The notes: generated by a model from the letters alone, not told the origin. Shown: positions 48,965-58,135, counted from the first letter of the stretch. The stretch: 64,000 nucleotides of DNA from Psychrobacter vallis (GCF_904846715.1 NZ_CAJHBU010000017.1:1-64000); one strand, 5' to 3'. Program-made: numbers and translations.

Positions 48965-50467
48965 ATGCCTGATATGTTTCATCACAAGCCGATCAATATC
49001 ATTTATACCGGTGTCGCGGGTACGGGTAAAACCTATCAATTGCTACAAATCGCTAAAGCGTATACCGATTATTTGCCTAAAACTAACGACGAGGATTTTC
49101 TGGGACAGCTGTTGCAAACGTTGAGCTGGCGCGAAGTTGTGTGTTTGATATTTTTGGATTTTCAGGCCAAAAAACAAGAGTTGGTCAAAGTACCTGAAAT
49201 GGTCAGTCATGAGTTTTTTGTCACAAAAGCTGCGCAAAATGCACGTGAGAATCATTTGAGCAATACGGCGTGGGCAGTACTACAAACACACAGTCCTACC
49301 GATTCAACAACGGTCATTTCCAAAAATCGCGCCAGCCAAGCTTATTTTGATAAGGACAATACTGGGGCATGGTATTTATTACCCGAAAGCCTACCGCTAT
49401 TGAGTGAATTAATGCAGCAGTTGACCGAGTTTCAGCAGGCGCAGCATGATAATAATGCTGGTCAGACGCAAGGATTTAGCCAGCAGCGCTTTAGTATGGT
49501 CAGCTTTCATCAAGCGTATGGCTATGAAGAGTTTGTGGAAGGGATTCGTCCGGTTATGGCAGCTGCTACTCATGCCAGCAATGGTCACGCTAATCATAGG
49601 CAGGCAAATAATAGCGAGACAAATAACAGTCCGTCGCAGATGAGCTATGCCATTCAAAACGGCGCATTTTTAACATTGTGTCAGCGCGCTGCCCGCGATC
49701 CTGAACAGCGTTATGCGATGCTGATTGACGAGATCAATCGTGCCAATGTTTCCCGAGTATTTGGCGAGTTATTGAGTTTGATTGAGCCAGACAAACGGGC
49801 TGGCATGGCAAACACGATGACGGTAAATTTGGCGTATTCTGGTCGGCCTTTTAGTGTTCCTGCCAATGTCGATATTTATGCGACTATGAATACCCAAGAC
49901 CATTCTTTGGCACCCTTAGATATGGCGTTGCGGCGTCGTTTTCGCTTTATTGAGTGTTCACCGCAGCCCGAGCTATTACCTATTATCAGTCTTAGTACAG
50001 AATCAGAAGCTGACGATACAACAGAGACGATAGATTTGGCCAAATTATTGATGGGACTCAATCACCGTATTACCCAAATGCTAGGCGCGGATGTGCAGTT
50101 GGGTCATGCGTTTTTATGGTCAGTCAATAATCTTGAGCAACTACAATTGGTGCTGATTGAACAGATTATTCCGCAATTGGCGCAAGCGGCTGGTGGTCAG
50201 CTTGCCATGTTGCAGTATATTTTTAAAGATGAGCAGCAGCCACTCAGCGCTCAATTTATTCAAGACAGCCAAGCACTATTGGATAATGACTCAAATAATC
50301 AGCTGCACAATCAGCCTCATACCGCAATGCACAACTCGATGTTGTCAGGACAGAATCCATTTTTTGACCCATCTATGAGTACAGGCAGCTATCGAATTAA
50401 TAGCGATCTCCTTAACAAGACTGGCGCGTTTGCTGAACCTTCTGTCTATCAGCGTTTGTATCGATAA
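48965..50467 (+). CDS. mcrB: McrB-like AAA+ GTPase without N-terminal DNA-binding domain
   Basis: Motor subunit of an McrBC-type restriction system, which in E. coli cuts DNA containing modified cytosine with GTP hydrolysis. The 500-aa chain starts directly with the nucleotide domain: Walker A GVAGTGKT at 16-23, FHQAYGYEEFVEGIRP at 181-196, Walker B LIDEINRAN at 253-261 and the McrB signature MNTQDHS at 308-314, followed by the LRRRF arginine finger. An Asn/His-rich low-complexity insert lies at about 200-225. The 160-residue recognition domain of classical McrB is missing. mcrC follows after 15 bases. GTP rather than ATP use is inferred from the MNTxD motif. Confidence 0.86.
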   Translation: MPDMFHHKPINIIYTGVAGTGKTYQLLQIAKAYTDYLPKTNDEDFLGQLLQTLSWREVVCLIFLDFQAKKQELVKVPEMVSHEFFVTKAAQNARENHLSNTAWAVLQTHSPTDSTTVISKNRASQAYFDKDNTGAWYLLPESLPLLSELMQQLTEFQQAQHDNNAGQTQGFSQQRFSMVSFHQAYGYEEFVEGIRPVMAAATHASNGHANHRQANNSETNNSPSQMSYAIQNGAFLTLCQRAARDPEQRYAMLIDEINRANVSRVFGELLSLIEPDKRAGMANTMTVNLAYSGRPFSVPANVDIYATMNTQDHSLAPLDMALRRRFRFIECSPQPELLPIISLSTESEADDTTETIDLAKLLMGLNHRITQMLGADVQLGHAFLWSVNNLEQLQLVLIEQIIPQLAQAAGGQLAMLQYIFKDEQQPLSAQFIQDSQALLDNDSNNQLHNQPHTAMHNSMLSGQNPFFDPSMSTGSYRINSDLLNKTGAFAEPSVYQRLYR

Positions 50468-50482
50468 GGGTATTAAACGGTG

Positions 50483-52024
50483 ATGAATAGCGATGAAAAA
50501 AATCCAAGTAATATGACCAATCGTGCAAATAGTATTTATACGACCGCGCCTGCTGCTAAGGTAATCACTGTATTTGAGCATCAACGTTTAACAGCACCTG
50601 ATTTTGTGCACGTCTCTGATTTTCATTGGCTAATGGCGCAAGAATTTGCCGTGTTTACCATCAAACGAAAGCAACGACAGTGGCAACTAAAGATTGGCCA
50701 TTATATTGGCGTCATTTTACTGCCTAGTGGCATAACGCTTGAGATATTGCCAAAGCCAATCGCTCGTGATGAAAGCACTCATTCGCAGCCGCAACGGCAT
50801 TCTCACAAGCTCAATCAAAACAGCGATCTAGAACAAACCCGTCAATGGGTGCAACATATGCTGTCAGATCTCATCAATAGTCATGACAATGAACATAACA
50901 AACTGCCCAATACCAAAAACTTAGGTCAATTCAGTCATCAGCTGACATCGCTAACAATAGCCACAGCGCCCACATTACCATTGTCAGATTGGCTACTCAG
51001 GCAGTTTTTGCAGCGCTTGAATCATCATCAGCCGACCAAACATTATCAACCGCAAATCCGCAACCAAGCAGCGCTACAAGGCCGCCTGCTCATCAAAGAA
51101 CAACTTCGCTATAACTGCATGCAGCCACATAAGTTTTTCTGTGAGAGCAGTATTCTCAGTCAAGACATGCTGGGCAATCGGTTGATTAAAAAAGCGCTGA
51201 CTTTATTGACGCCCTTATTGCCTGAATTGATTTCTCCCAAATCGTTACAAGCGTGGCAGCAAGTGCCGACGCTCACGCATCATGAGATGCAGCAATTAGA
51301 CGCGATTTATCATCAAGCAAAGCGTCAGTTAGCGATTCAACCACTGCAAGCGCAAAAACGGCAAGTAGCCCAGCAATTAGTAGACATGGCTTATTGGCTA
51401 CTGCGCCAATCAACTGCTGCAACGGGTCATAGTATCGATCCACAAAAATCATTTAAACAAAACTCAACCCAACTGCGCTTATGTCTGCTGATTGATATGA
51501 ATCAGGCGTTTGAGCAATGGGCAAGTCAGCGCATCGCATCGATGTTTACGCAAGTAAGTGGCAAATATCGTCCACTGTACCAAACGCAACGGGTTTGGCT
51601 TAGCGATACACAAGGGCAGGCGCGCTTGTCCATACGTCCTGATTTACTCATATATAAAGCAGCGACAGACGATGATAGCCATCACTATCCGCATACTACA
51701 TCGATGCTGGGTGGCCCTTACGTATCAGGCAGATACAGTCATGTCATTGATATTAAATGGAAGCATCTGTCTCATGCTGCTGCTATCAGTGCCAGCGACG
51801 CTTATCAGTTGACCAGTTATGCACAAGCCTACCAAGCAGGGCAGGTTTGGTTGGTCTATCCGGTACAAGATGACGAGAGGCCGCCAATAGCACTGATACA
51901 ACAAACTGAGAGTGCCAACAACGCTGATAATGAGCCAAAGCACGCTCAGCTTTGGCTTGTACCGTTTAATGTTATGACTGGCACAATAAACAGTGGCTTG
52001 CTTAGAGAATTGAATGTAGTATAA
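50483..52024 (+). CDS. mcrC: McrC-like nuclease subunit, enlarged
   Basis: Nuclease partner of the McrB-like gene. ATG 50483 is preferred to the GTG at 50480. About 513 aa against 348 in E. coli. The N-terminal part HYIGVILLPSGITLEILPKP (about 73-92) fits McrC. The PD-(D/E)xK site is seen as E345 in NQAFEQWASQRI, D388 in SIRPDLLIY, D424 and K426 in HVIDIKWK. A Gln/His/Asn-rich insert at about 97-150 accounts for part of the extra length. It is coupled to mcrB and followed by a tRNA cluster. Confidence 0.86.
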   Translation: MNSDEKNPSNMTNRANSIYTTAPAAKVITVFEHQRLTAPDFVHVSDFHWLMAQEFAVFTIKRKQRQWQLKIGHYIGVILLPSGITLEILPKPIARDESTHSQPQRHSHKLNQNSDLEQTRQWVQHMLSDLINSHDNEHNKLPNTKNLGQFSHQLTSLTIATAPTLPLSDWLLRQFLQRLNHHQPTKHYQPQIRNQAALQGRLLIKEQLRYNCMQPHKFFCESSILSQDMLGNRLIKKALTLLTPLLPELISPKSLQAWQQVPTLTHHEMQQLDAIYHQAKRQLAIQPLQAQKRQVAQQLVDMAYWLLRQSTAATGHSIDPQKSFKQNSTQLRLCLLIDMNQAFEQWASQRIASMFTQVSGKYRPLYQTQRVWLSDTQGQARLSIRPDLLIYKAATDDDSHHYPHTTSMLGGPYVSGRYSHVIDIKWKHLSHAAAISASDAYQLTSYAQAYQAGQVWLVYPVQDDERPPIALIQQTESANNADNEPKHAQLWLVPFNVMTGTINSGLLRELNVV

Positions 52025-52084
52025 TCACGCTATCGGCGATAGCCCAAATAGTGGGTAGCACTTTTCGTCCCAGCCTTTCTATAA

Positions 52085-52142
52085 AAGGTGCCTGTTTTTA
52101 AAATGCTTATTTTAAAGTGCTAGTTTTTAAAATGCTTGTTTT
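52085..52142. repeat. Two 29-bp direct repeats upstream of the tRNA promoter
   Basis: aaggtgcctgtttttaaaat plus gcttatttt at 52085-52113 is repeated as aaagtgctagtttttaaaat plus gcttgtttt at 52114-52142. The shared part is tttttaaaatgctt. It sits 45 bases upstream of the -35 box of the tRNA operon, where an AT-rich activating element would lie. Confidence 0.6.
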
Positions 52143-52185
52143 TAAAACGATTTGGCAATTATTTTAAATTAATCAAAAATAGGTG

Positions 52186-52214
52186 TTGACACAATCGGCT
52201 TTTCCCCTTAATAT
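52186..52214 (+). promoter_or_regulatory. Sigma-70 promoter of the tRNA cluster
   Basis: TTGACA at 52186-52191, 17 bases, then TAATAT at 52209-52214: a perfect -35 box and a near-consensus -10 box. It lies about 90 bases before tRNA-Pro, and is the clearest promoter in the window. Confidence 0.75.
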
Positions 52215-52302
52215 GTGCACCTCGATAGCGAGGAACATTAATGAGTTAGCGGCTTGACCAATAACAAATTAATCGACAAACTATCGTGATAATAGAGAAT
52301 TT

Positions 52303-52379
<77 letters not shown>

Positions 52380-52385
52380 TCTATT

Positions 52386-52411
52386 TTAAGAGCCTTACAG
52401 GCTTTTTTTTA
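52386..52411 (+). terminator. Hairpin after tRNA-Pro
   Basis: Stem agagcc / ggcttt with a short loop followed by a run of T residues. It may separate tRNA-Pro from the next two, or act as a partial terminator. Confidence 0.6.
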
Positions 52412-52474
52412 TGTATAATGGTTTAGTTTCTGATAAACTTGAGACTAGATTTGATATATAAAAGTCCTCTAAGA

Positions 52475-52551
52475 GCGCCTGTAGCTCAGCTGGATAGAGC
52501 ATCTCCCTTCTAAGGAGGTGGCCGCAGGTTCGAATCCTGCCAGGCGCACCA
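52475..52551 (+). tRNA. tRNA-Arg (anticodon TCT)
   Basis: 77 bases. The acceptor gcgcctg / caggcgc pairs perfectly, the T arm is ggttcgaatcc, CCA is encoded, and the anticodon loop in cccttctaaggag carries TCT (reads AGA/AGG). Confidence 0.96.
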
Positions 52552-52590
52552 TTTAGCCTGCATGTTTTGCCAGTCCTTGGCAGTAGTTAT

Positions 52591-52667
52591 GGCGGTTGTA
52601 GCTCAGTTGGTAGAGCCCCGGGTTGTGATCTCGGTTGTCGTGGGTTCGAGTCCCATCAGTCGCCCCA
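52591..52667 (+). tRNA. tRNA-His (anticodon GTG)
   Basis: 77 bases including the extra 5' G (-1) opposite C73, the identity mark of tRNA-His. The anticodon loop ttgtgat carries GTG, the T arm is ggttcgagtcc, and CCA is encoded. Acceptor pairs 4 and 5 are G-U and U-G wobbles in tandem, which is uncommon. Confidence 0.94.
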
Positions 52668-53408
52668 TTTTATTTATACTACCTTCCTTAATATCTATAC
52701 ATCTCTTGTTATAAAAACCTTATATATATCTTATATGAACAATAGTATCTGCCAATTTTGGCATTTTTGTGTGTCTGTCTGATTATTTTTATATTGAATG
52801 ACTTACATTCATAAATATAAACTTATTGGATATTTATTTATTTGCCTTTTGGTTGGCCTTTTTGATACCTTACTCTTGATAGGGGCTTTTCTATCAGCTT
52901 TTTGTCTAACGGTTACCACGTACTGCTAAATAGTTTTTTACTAACTATGCCATTCCTGACAAGCGTTGCCGATAAGCGTTGCTAAAATTTATTCTAGGGC
53001 GTGTTTTCATTTCAAAAATGGTGCCAATATAAGAACAATAATGAGATAAATTGCCGTCAAACAAGCAAAGTAGCGCAAATAATATCGAGATATTGATAAG
53101 CTATTTGACGATGTTTGGCAAAATTTAGCCATTTTTAGCCCATTTAGAGGATAACCGATTGAATTGAGGACACACCCTAGCAGTCGTGCCTATTTATAAA
53201 GGTTCGACACCATATACTCCTTAAGAAATTTTAATTATTAAGAAATGATCGTCATTAAGAAATTGGTTGCTCATTATAAAAGCAGGAATGATTTAATCAG
53301 CCAAAAGTATATCAAATACATTAGGTAAGTTTAAGGTTGCAGTAGGTAGGTGTGTTTGTTTTTTCAAGATAAGCGACTACTGAATTTGTATTGTTGAGGA
53401 AGTGAGGG
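52668..53408. other. Intergenic region between tRNA-His and the AraC gene
   Basis: About 740 AT-rich bases. The only structured content I see is family A copy 3 (52995-53179). No ORF with a convincing start was found. The AraC gene has a purine-rich ribosome binding site (gaggaag) before 53409. Confidence 0.55.
52995..53179. mobile_element. Family A element, copy 3 (185 bp, divergent)
   Basis: The left end tagggcgtgttttcat and the right end, read in reverse, tagggtgtgtcctcaat are imperfect inverted repeats with outer TA. The interior differs from copy 1 and contains the complementary stretches gccgtcaaaca and gctatttgacgatgtttggc. It may be a separate subfamily driven by a related transposase. 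Non-coding. Confidence 0.65.
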
Positions 53409-54344
53409 ATGGACGCATTAAGCGTATTGTTGCAGAACGTGCATTTGTTTGATACCAAGTATTATCGTTTGAATGGTGCTGGGAATTGGTCCTATTCCCT
53501 TACGAGAAAAGACACTATTTTATTTTACTTGGTAATGTCTGGTAGTTTTTGTATTGATGTTGGTAATGGTTTGCGTCAGGCACATGCGGGCGACATGATT
53601 ATGATCCCCAATGTGCACAAACATGTCAGTTATGCGCTAAATCATAATGGCGATGATGCCAAACCGATAGATGAGTTACTGACTGATTGTAAAGAGCGTA
53701 CGCTTGATATTGATGGCAATGGTGATGCCAATTCGTCTTTGATATTGATTGAATGCAAGTATGATAAAGAGATGATTCGCCCTCTATTGTCTGTGCTACC
53801 CTCCATATTACCTGAAATCAATGAGAAGTCGGATGCTCGGTTTGAGGTCATTGATGTAGAGATTAAGCTGCTGACGCTAGAATCTGAGCGTGAGCGCATG
53901 GGAAAAACCGCCATTATCAATCATTGGGCAAGTATTATGATGATTGAGAGTTTGCGTGTCTACATTGAAAGTCTGCCCGAAGCCACAGAAAGCTGGCTAA
54001 AAGCCATGAAAGATCCGTTTTTGACCAAGGCACTCGCTGCGATGCACGAGGCACCCAATAAAAATTGGACGATTCATAAGCTCGCTGAGACAGCAGGCAT
54101 GTCGCGCTCAAGCTTTGCGCAGCGTTTCAAAGACACCGTTGGCATGCCACCCCTGACGTATCTCATTGATTACCGCTTGCGTTTGGCGGCGCGGTATTTA
54201 CGATTACAGCAAAACAGTATCAGTCGTATCAGTGAGCTGGTCGGTTATGCCTCAGACTCAACTTTCAGTCAGGCATTCAAGCGCGTGTACGGCGTATCGC
54301 CAAAAGCCTACCGCCAGCAGTATCAAAAACAAAACATCGCCTAG
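53409..54344 (+). CDS. AraC-family regulator with cupin sensor domain
   Basis: 311 aa. The N-terminal cupin-like domain (about 10-190) contains GSFCIDVGNGLRQAHAGDMI and IPNVHKHVSY, of the type that binds small ligands. The C-terminal double HTH starts at about 215 (WTIHKLAETAGMSRSSFAQR) and ends with the AraC signature RISELVGYASDSTFSQAFKR. The ligand and targets are unknown, and neighbouring genes give no hint. It follows the tRNA cluster. Confidence 0.88.
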   Translation: MDALSVLLQNVHLFDTKYYRLNGAGNWSYSLTRKDTILFYLVMSGSFCIDVGNGLRQAHAGDMIMIPNVHKHVSYALNHNGDDAKPIDELLTDCKERTLDIDGNGDANSSLILIECKYDKEMIRPLLSVLPSILPEINEKSDARFEVIDVEIKLLTLESERERMGKTAIINHWASIMMIESLRVYIESLPEATESWLKAMKDPFLTKALAAMHEAPNKNWTIHKLAETAGMSRSSFAQRFKDTVGMPPLTYLIDYRLRLAARYLRLQQNSISRISELVGYASDSTFSQAFKRVYGVSPKAYRQQYQKQNIA

Positions 54345-54549
54345 CTTATACCTGTGCTACTGTCTTTTTTTTATATTGATCTGACGATAGTATTTTGCTG
54401 ATACCCAGCTGACAATGTGCTTGTGTTCAGGTACTATGGAGTAACGAGTCATCTAGGCACAAGCGTTTTTTTAGCGCACTATATTTTACTGTGTAACAGT
54501 CATATAGTATGGTCTAGAAGATGTTTATTTTTGCTGCTGATGGTATGTT

Positions 54550-55605
54550 ATGACTGAACCGACCGCAAAGCCAAGCGCACAAGCCGATAGCCAAAAAGGC
54601 TCTGTTGCGTCTGCCAAAAAATCAAATAATTCTGGCAAAAACAATGCCAAAGTCACGGCTCACGATAGCCAACACTTTATAGAAAATGTGCCAAAAAACC
54701 ATGTCGCTGAGACACCTGACAAAGCGGCGTTGTTGGCACTCTTTACTTTATCAAGTGTTGAAGAAGTCGCCGGAGAGATAAAAGATGGGGACGATACCGC
54801 GTCTGCTACACCCACCGAAAGCAGTATTGCTGAGCTGCGTGTGGCGCTGTATCATGCCCAGCATGAGCGCACTCGGTTATTGTATATGGCCTCTGCTACC
54901 GTACGTCCCACTTATTTGGTACAAACGCTCAAATCGCAGTTCGTAGAGTATCAGCAATATCTACTCGCGCAGCAGCTCGATAAGCGCGGTCTCATGGATA
55001 CAGATGGACTGGAACGTCTTTGGCAGCAGTTGCATGTGGTCGATGATATCATCGAAGATATCGTGCGTCACATGCCAGCGCAGCAGCCAGCAGGGTGGCA
55101 GCTGACCACTCAAGATGGACGAAACCCACTGTGCTTTGCTACTGTCGGTAAATTAAAAAATGGCAAACCAATTCGGGATCAAGGCAGTCTCAACAGCTAT
55201 GTACTCGGTCACTTTGGTGTCAGTAGCTTTACCTATGATCGTGGCTATTATATCGGGCATGTGGTCGGCTATTTATTCAGTTGTTATTTTTGCGCACACT
55301 TGTCTATCAGTTATGGCGTCACCGCGCTGGGTCAGCAAGTGGTTTCGGATTATGAGTATGCCAGTCTTGAAACCCCATATATGGTGAGGTTATTACAAGG
55401 TTTGGATGGCTATTGTAAAAAGCGTATTTATCAACTGGCGGTCATCTGTGCACGCTTGAGTGTTTTTGCCAGTGACAAGCGCATCGAGAGAATGCTGATA
55501 GCTGAAGTGAATGACTTCGATAAAAAATTGCAGCAACAGCATTTAGATGTTTTATTATTAAACGGCTTAATGCCAGATAGTAGTGACTCTACGCCTTTGT
55601 TTTAA
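54550..55605 (+). CDS. Hypothetical 351-aa protein, lineage-specific
   Basis: I do not recognise a family. Residues 1-50 are a Lys/Ser/Ala/Asn-rich disordered tail. From about 90 the chain is helical and hydrophilic (LRVALYHAQHERTRLLYMAS, LERLWQQLHVVDDIIEDIVR). The middle contains RNPLCFATVGKLKNGK and a Tyr/Cys/Gly-rich stretch (DRGYYIGHVVGYLFSCYFCA, about residues 231-250) that could be a buried or membrane-touching helix. No signal peptide. It lies between the AraC gene and gspF, 225 bases before the latter, with repeat B8 in between, so a link with secretion is possible but unproven. Confidence 0.65.
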   Translation: MTEPTAKPSAQADSQKGSVASAKKSNNSGKNNAKVTAHDSQHFIENVPKNHVAETPDKAALLALFTLSSVEEVAGEIKDGDDTASATPTESSIAELRVALYHAQHERTRLLYMASATVRPTYLVQTLKSQFVEYQQYLLAQQLDKRGLMDTDGLERLWQQLHVVDDIIEDIVRHMPAQQPAGWQLTTQDGRNPLCFATVGKLKNGKPIRDQGSLNSYVLGHFGVSSFTYDRGYYIGHVVGYLFSCYFCAHLSISYGVTALGQQVVSDYEYASLETPYMVRLLQGLDGYCKKRIYQLAVICARLSVFASDKRIERMLIAEVNDFDKKLQQQHLDVLLLNGLMPDSSDSTPLF

Positions 55606-55616
55606 GTCCTGTTGTC

Positions 55617-55777
55617 TAATAGTCAATTTAATATGAAAAAGAGTCAGCGGGACTGGGATGCTTATCTTTAACGAGAAGTTTCGTAGCATCGAGCTGCAAC
55701 GGCACAGCAAGCAAGAAAAATTTGTACCAGTCTCGCATTATAATATAGCGTATCCACTTTATTTAGTATCAACTATA
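55617..55777 (+). repeat. Family B repeat, copy 8 (161 bp)
   Basis: Starts taatagtcaatttaatat and ends tttagtatcaactata. The core tttcgtagcatcgagctgc is the long-form hairpin with one base change. It begins 12 bases after the stop of the 351-aa protein gene and ends 50 bases before gspF. Confidence 0.82.
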
Positions 55778-55829
55778 AGCACTTGATTTATAATCCTCTA
55801 TCTTTGATTACCTTAGGATATATGCTGCC

Positions 55830-57032
55830 ATGCCCGCTTATCATTTCAAAGCGCTCGACGATCATGGTGGCGTCCAAAAAGGCGTGCTCGAAGGTGACTC
55901 TGCGCGGCAAGTACGCCAGCAACTGCGTGACAAACAATGGACGCCCGTTGAAGTCAGCGCAGTCAACGATCGACAAAGTCAAAACAAAAGCCGCTACAAA
56001 AAACCATCTGCCTATGAGTTGGCGTTACTCACGCGCCAGTTGTCTGTATTACTTGCCGCTGGCATTCCGCTAGAGGAAACATTAGCAGCGGTTGCCAAAC
56101 AATCCCCGAAAACTCACATCAAATCTTTAATGCTTGCCGTGCGCTCACACGTCCTAGAAGGATTAAGTTTAGCACGCGCTTTACAGCAAGCCGCCAGTTT
56201 TCCGCCTCTTTATATTGCGACGATTGCGGCGGGGGAGAAGTCAGGACATTTAGACTTAATCCTTAACCAGTTGGCAGATTACACCGAAAACCGCTTTGCG
56301 CTACAAAAGAAAATCCAAGGTGCAATGGTCTATCCCATTGTGCTGATGGTGATGGCAGTCGCGGTGATTATGGGCTTGATGAGTTTTGTCGTGCCCAAAA
56401 TCGTTAAGGTATTTGAGCAATCGGAGCAAGCACTACCGCTGATTACCCAAATCGTGCTTGCTTTGTCAAATCTCATTACCCAGTGGTGGTGGTTGATGCT
56501 GTTGGTATTAGCAGGGACAGCGTTATTATTTTATCGCTTTGCTCAGACCAATGCAGGCAAATTGGCAATAGACAGTATGGTGCTTAAATTACCCATATTG
56601 GCACGATTGTCTAAAGGACTAAATGCCGCACGCTTTGCCAGCACACTTGCCATCTTAGTACGCTCAGGCGTGCCTTTGATTGAGGCGTTGCATATTGGCG
56701 CTGCAGTGGCGACCAATTTACACATCAAGCAAACCATCATTACCGCTGCCGATCGAGTGACGGAAGGTTCAAGCTTGTCTAGCCAACTTGAAAAATCTAC
56801 CTACTTTCCACCAATGATGGTACAAATGATTAAAAGTGGTGAGAACTCAGGCGAGCTTGAAAACATGCTTAGCCGAGCCGCCAACATGCAAGAAGCAGAA
56901 GCCACCAATTTCATCAGTACGTTGCTGTCATTACTTGAGCCTTTGATGCTCGTGTTGATGGGGGTGGTGGTAATGATTATTGTGATGGCGGTAATGCTGC
57001 CCATTGTCAATATGAATGATTTGGCTGGCTAG
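55830..57032 (+). CDS. gspF: Type II secretion inner-membrane protein GspF
   Basis: Polytopic platform protein of the type II secretion system. 400 aa. It starts MPAYHFKALDDHGGVQKGVL, typical of GspF. Two copies of the T2SSF domain (about 70-190 and 270-390) each contain a GE.SG.L motif (AAGEKSGHLDLIL, KSGENSGELENML). Three hydrophobic spans lie at about 165-195, 215-240 and 370-395. It lies 530 bases before gspG, with a family B repeat between. Confidence 0.92.
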   Translation: MPAYHFKALDDHGGVQKGVLEGDSARQVRQQLRDKQWTPVEVSAVNDRQSQNKSRYKKPSAYELALLTRQLSVLLAAGIPLEETLAAVAKQSPKTHIKSLMLAVRSHVLEGLSLARALQQAASFPPLYIATIAAGEKSGHLDLILNQLADYTENRFALQKKIQGAMVYPIVLMVMAVAVIMGLMSFVVPKIVKVFEQSEQALPLITQIVLALSNLITQWWWLMLLVLAGTALLFYRFAQTNAGKLAIDSMVLKLPILARLSKGLNAARFASTLAILVRSGVPLIEALHIGAAVATNLHIKQTIITAADRVTEGSSLSSQLEKSTYFPPMMVQMIKSGENSGELENMLSRAANMQEAEATNFISTLLSLLEPLMLVLMGVVVMIIVMAVMLPIVNMNDLAG

Positions 57033-57054
57033 CTGATAGTTCGTAAATACTTTA

Positions 57055-57194
57055 TATAGCCAGTTCAAAATAAATACATCCTACATGGCACTTTGCTGAG
57101 ATAAATTTTCCTCGCTTACTGTGCCTTCGCAGACAGAGGCTTTATAAAATTTGCCTCAGCCGCGCCACATTATTTTTAAGCTAGATCGGATATA
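57055..57194 (-). repeat. Family B repeat, copy 9 (140 bp, short form)
   Basis: Starts tatagccagttcaaaata and ends agctagatcggatata (ends degenerate). The core ttcctcgcttactgtgcc is the reverse of the cacagcaag box. It begins 23 bases after the gspF stop. The rest of the 57033-57568 gap holds nothing else I can support. Confidence 0.7.
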
Positions 57195-57568
57195 TGTGAT
57201 AGCAATCCCAAAATTAGAATTGTCTACCGTATCTTACCTCCTTCTATAACACCTATCTTGCTAAACCTTGCGCTAGCTTTCTTAAGATTTGCTTACTGTA
57301 GTAGATTTTTGACTGGATCGCTTTTTTACTATGTCACGCACAACCATCACGCTATAGTAAGCGCTAATCAAAACCTACATTTCTAAAAGTTGCCTTTCAT
57401 AATTATCATAAACGTTAACGCCTGTTGAATATGGACATCGCTAACAATCTATTGGCATCGCTGGATAAAAATAAAACCATGGTTTATAGTGATCATCGCT
57501 TTAATACTTATTAATAGGTCGCTGCTGAATGCGACATAAACGCCACTTTTACTATTTACATAACCGTG

Positions 57569-58135
57569 ATGACAAAAGCGATGACTATGATTGACACAAT
57601 TTCAGTAAATACGATGCCAAAAAGCAGTATTAATCATGCCAAACTTCAGGCAAATAACGTGATTCCCAACAACGCGAGTCGCTGTAAAGCAGTTCCTGTG
57701 CAGCGCCGATCAGTAGGCCAAGCTAGCCAGTCAGGATTTACCCTCATTGAGATTATGGTGGTCATTGTAATTTTGGCTATCCTAGCAGGTTTGGTTGTAC
57801 CAAAAGTCGTGGGACAAAGTGATAAGGCTCGCGTTAAAACCACTGAGACCGCGCTTGCTACCGTGTCAAACGCGCTTGATATGTACAAGGTAGATAATTC
57901 ACGTTATCCAAACACTACTCAAGGTCTTGAAGCATTGACTACGCCGCCTGCCGATGCCAAAAACTATCCGGACGGTGGTTACATTAAAGGTGGCTATCCC
58001 ACAGATGGTTGGGAAAATGAGATGCAATATGTGGCACCAGGTAGCGAAGGTCGACCTTATGATTTATTTTCATTAGGAGCGGATGGTCAGCAAGGCGGTG
58101 AAGGCCAAGATGCTGATATATATGCACAATTATAA
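57569..58135 (+). CDS. gspG: Type II secretion major pseudopilin GspG
   Basis: Major pseudopilin. The prepilin cleavage site and N-terminal helix are SG^FTLIEIMVVIVILAILAG with the conserved Glu5. The C-terminal calcium-binding region has DGWENEMQYVAPG and GADGQQGGEGQDADI. From the first ATG the leader would be 56 residues, far longer than usual (5-25). ATG 57614 gives 41, and GTG 57698 gives a typical 13-residue basic leader (VQRRSVGQASQSG). The true start is therefore uncertain. A terminator follows. Confidence 0.9.
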   Translation: MTKAMTMIDTISVNTMPKSSINHAKLQANNVIPNNASRCKAVPVQRRSVGQASQSGFTLIEIMVVIVILAILAGLVVPKVVGQSDKARVKTTETALATVSNALDMYKVDNSRYPNTTQGLEALTTPPADAKNYPDGGYIKGGYPTDGWENEMQYVAPGSEGRPYDLFSLGADGQQGGEGQDADIYAQL

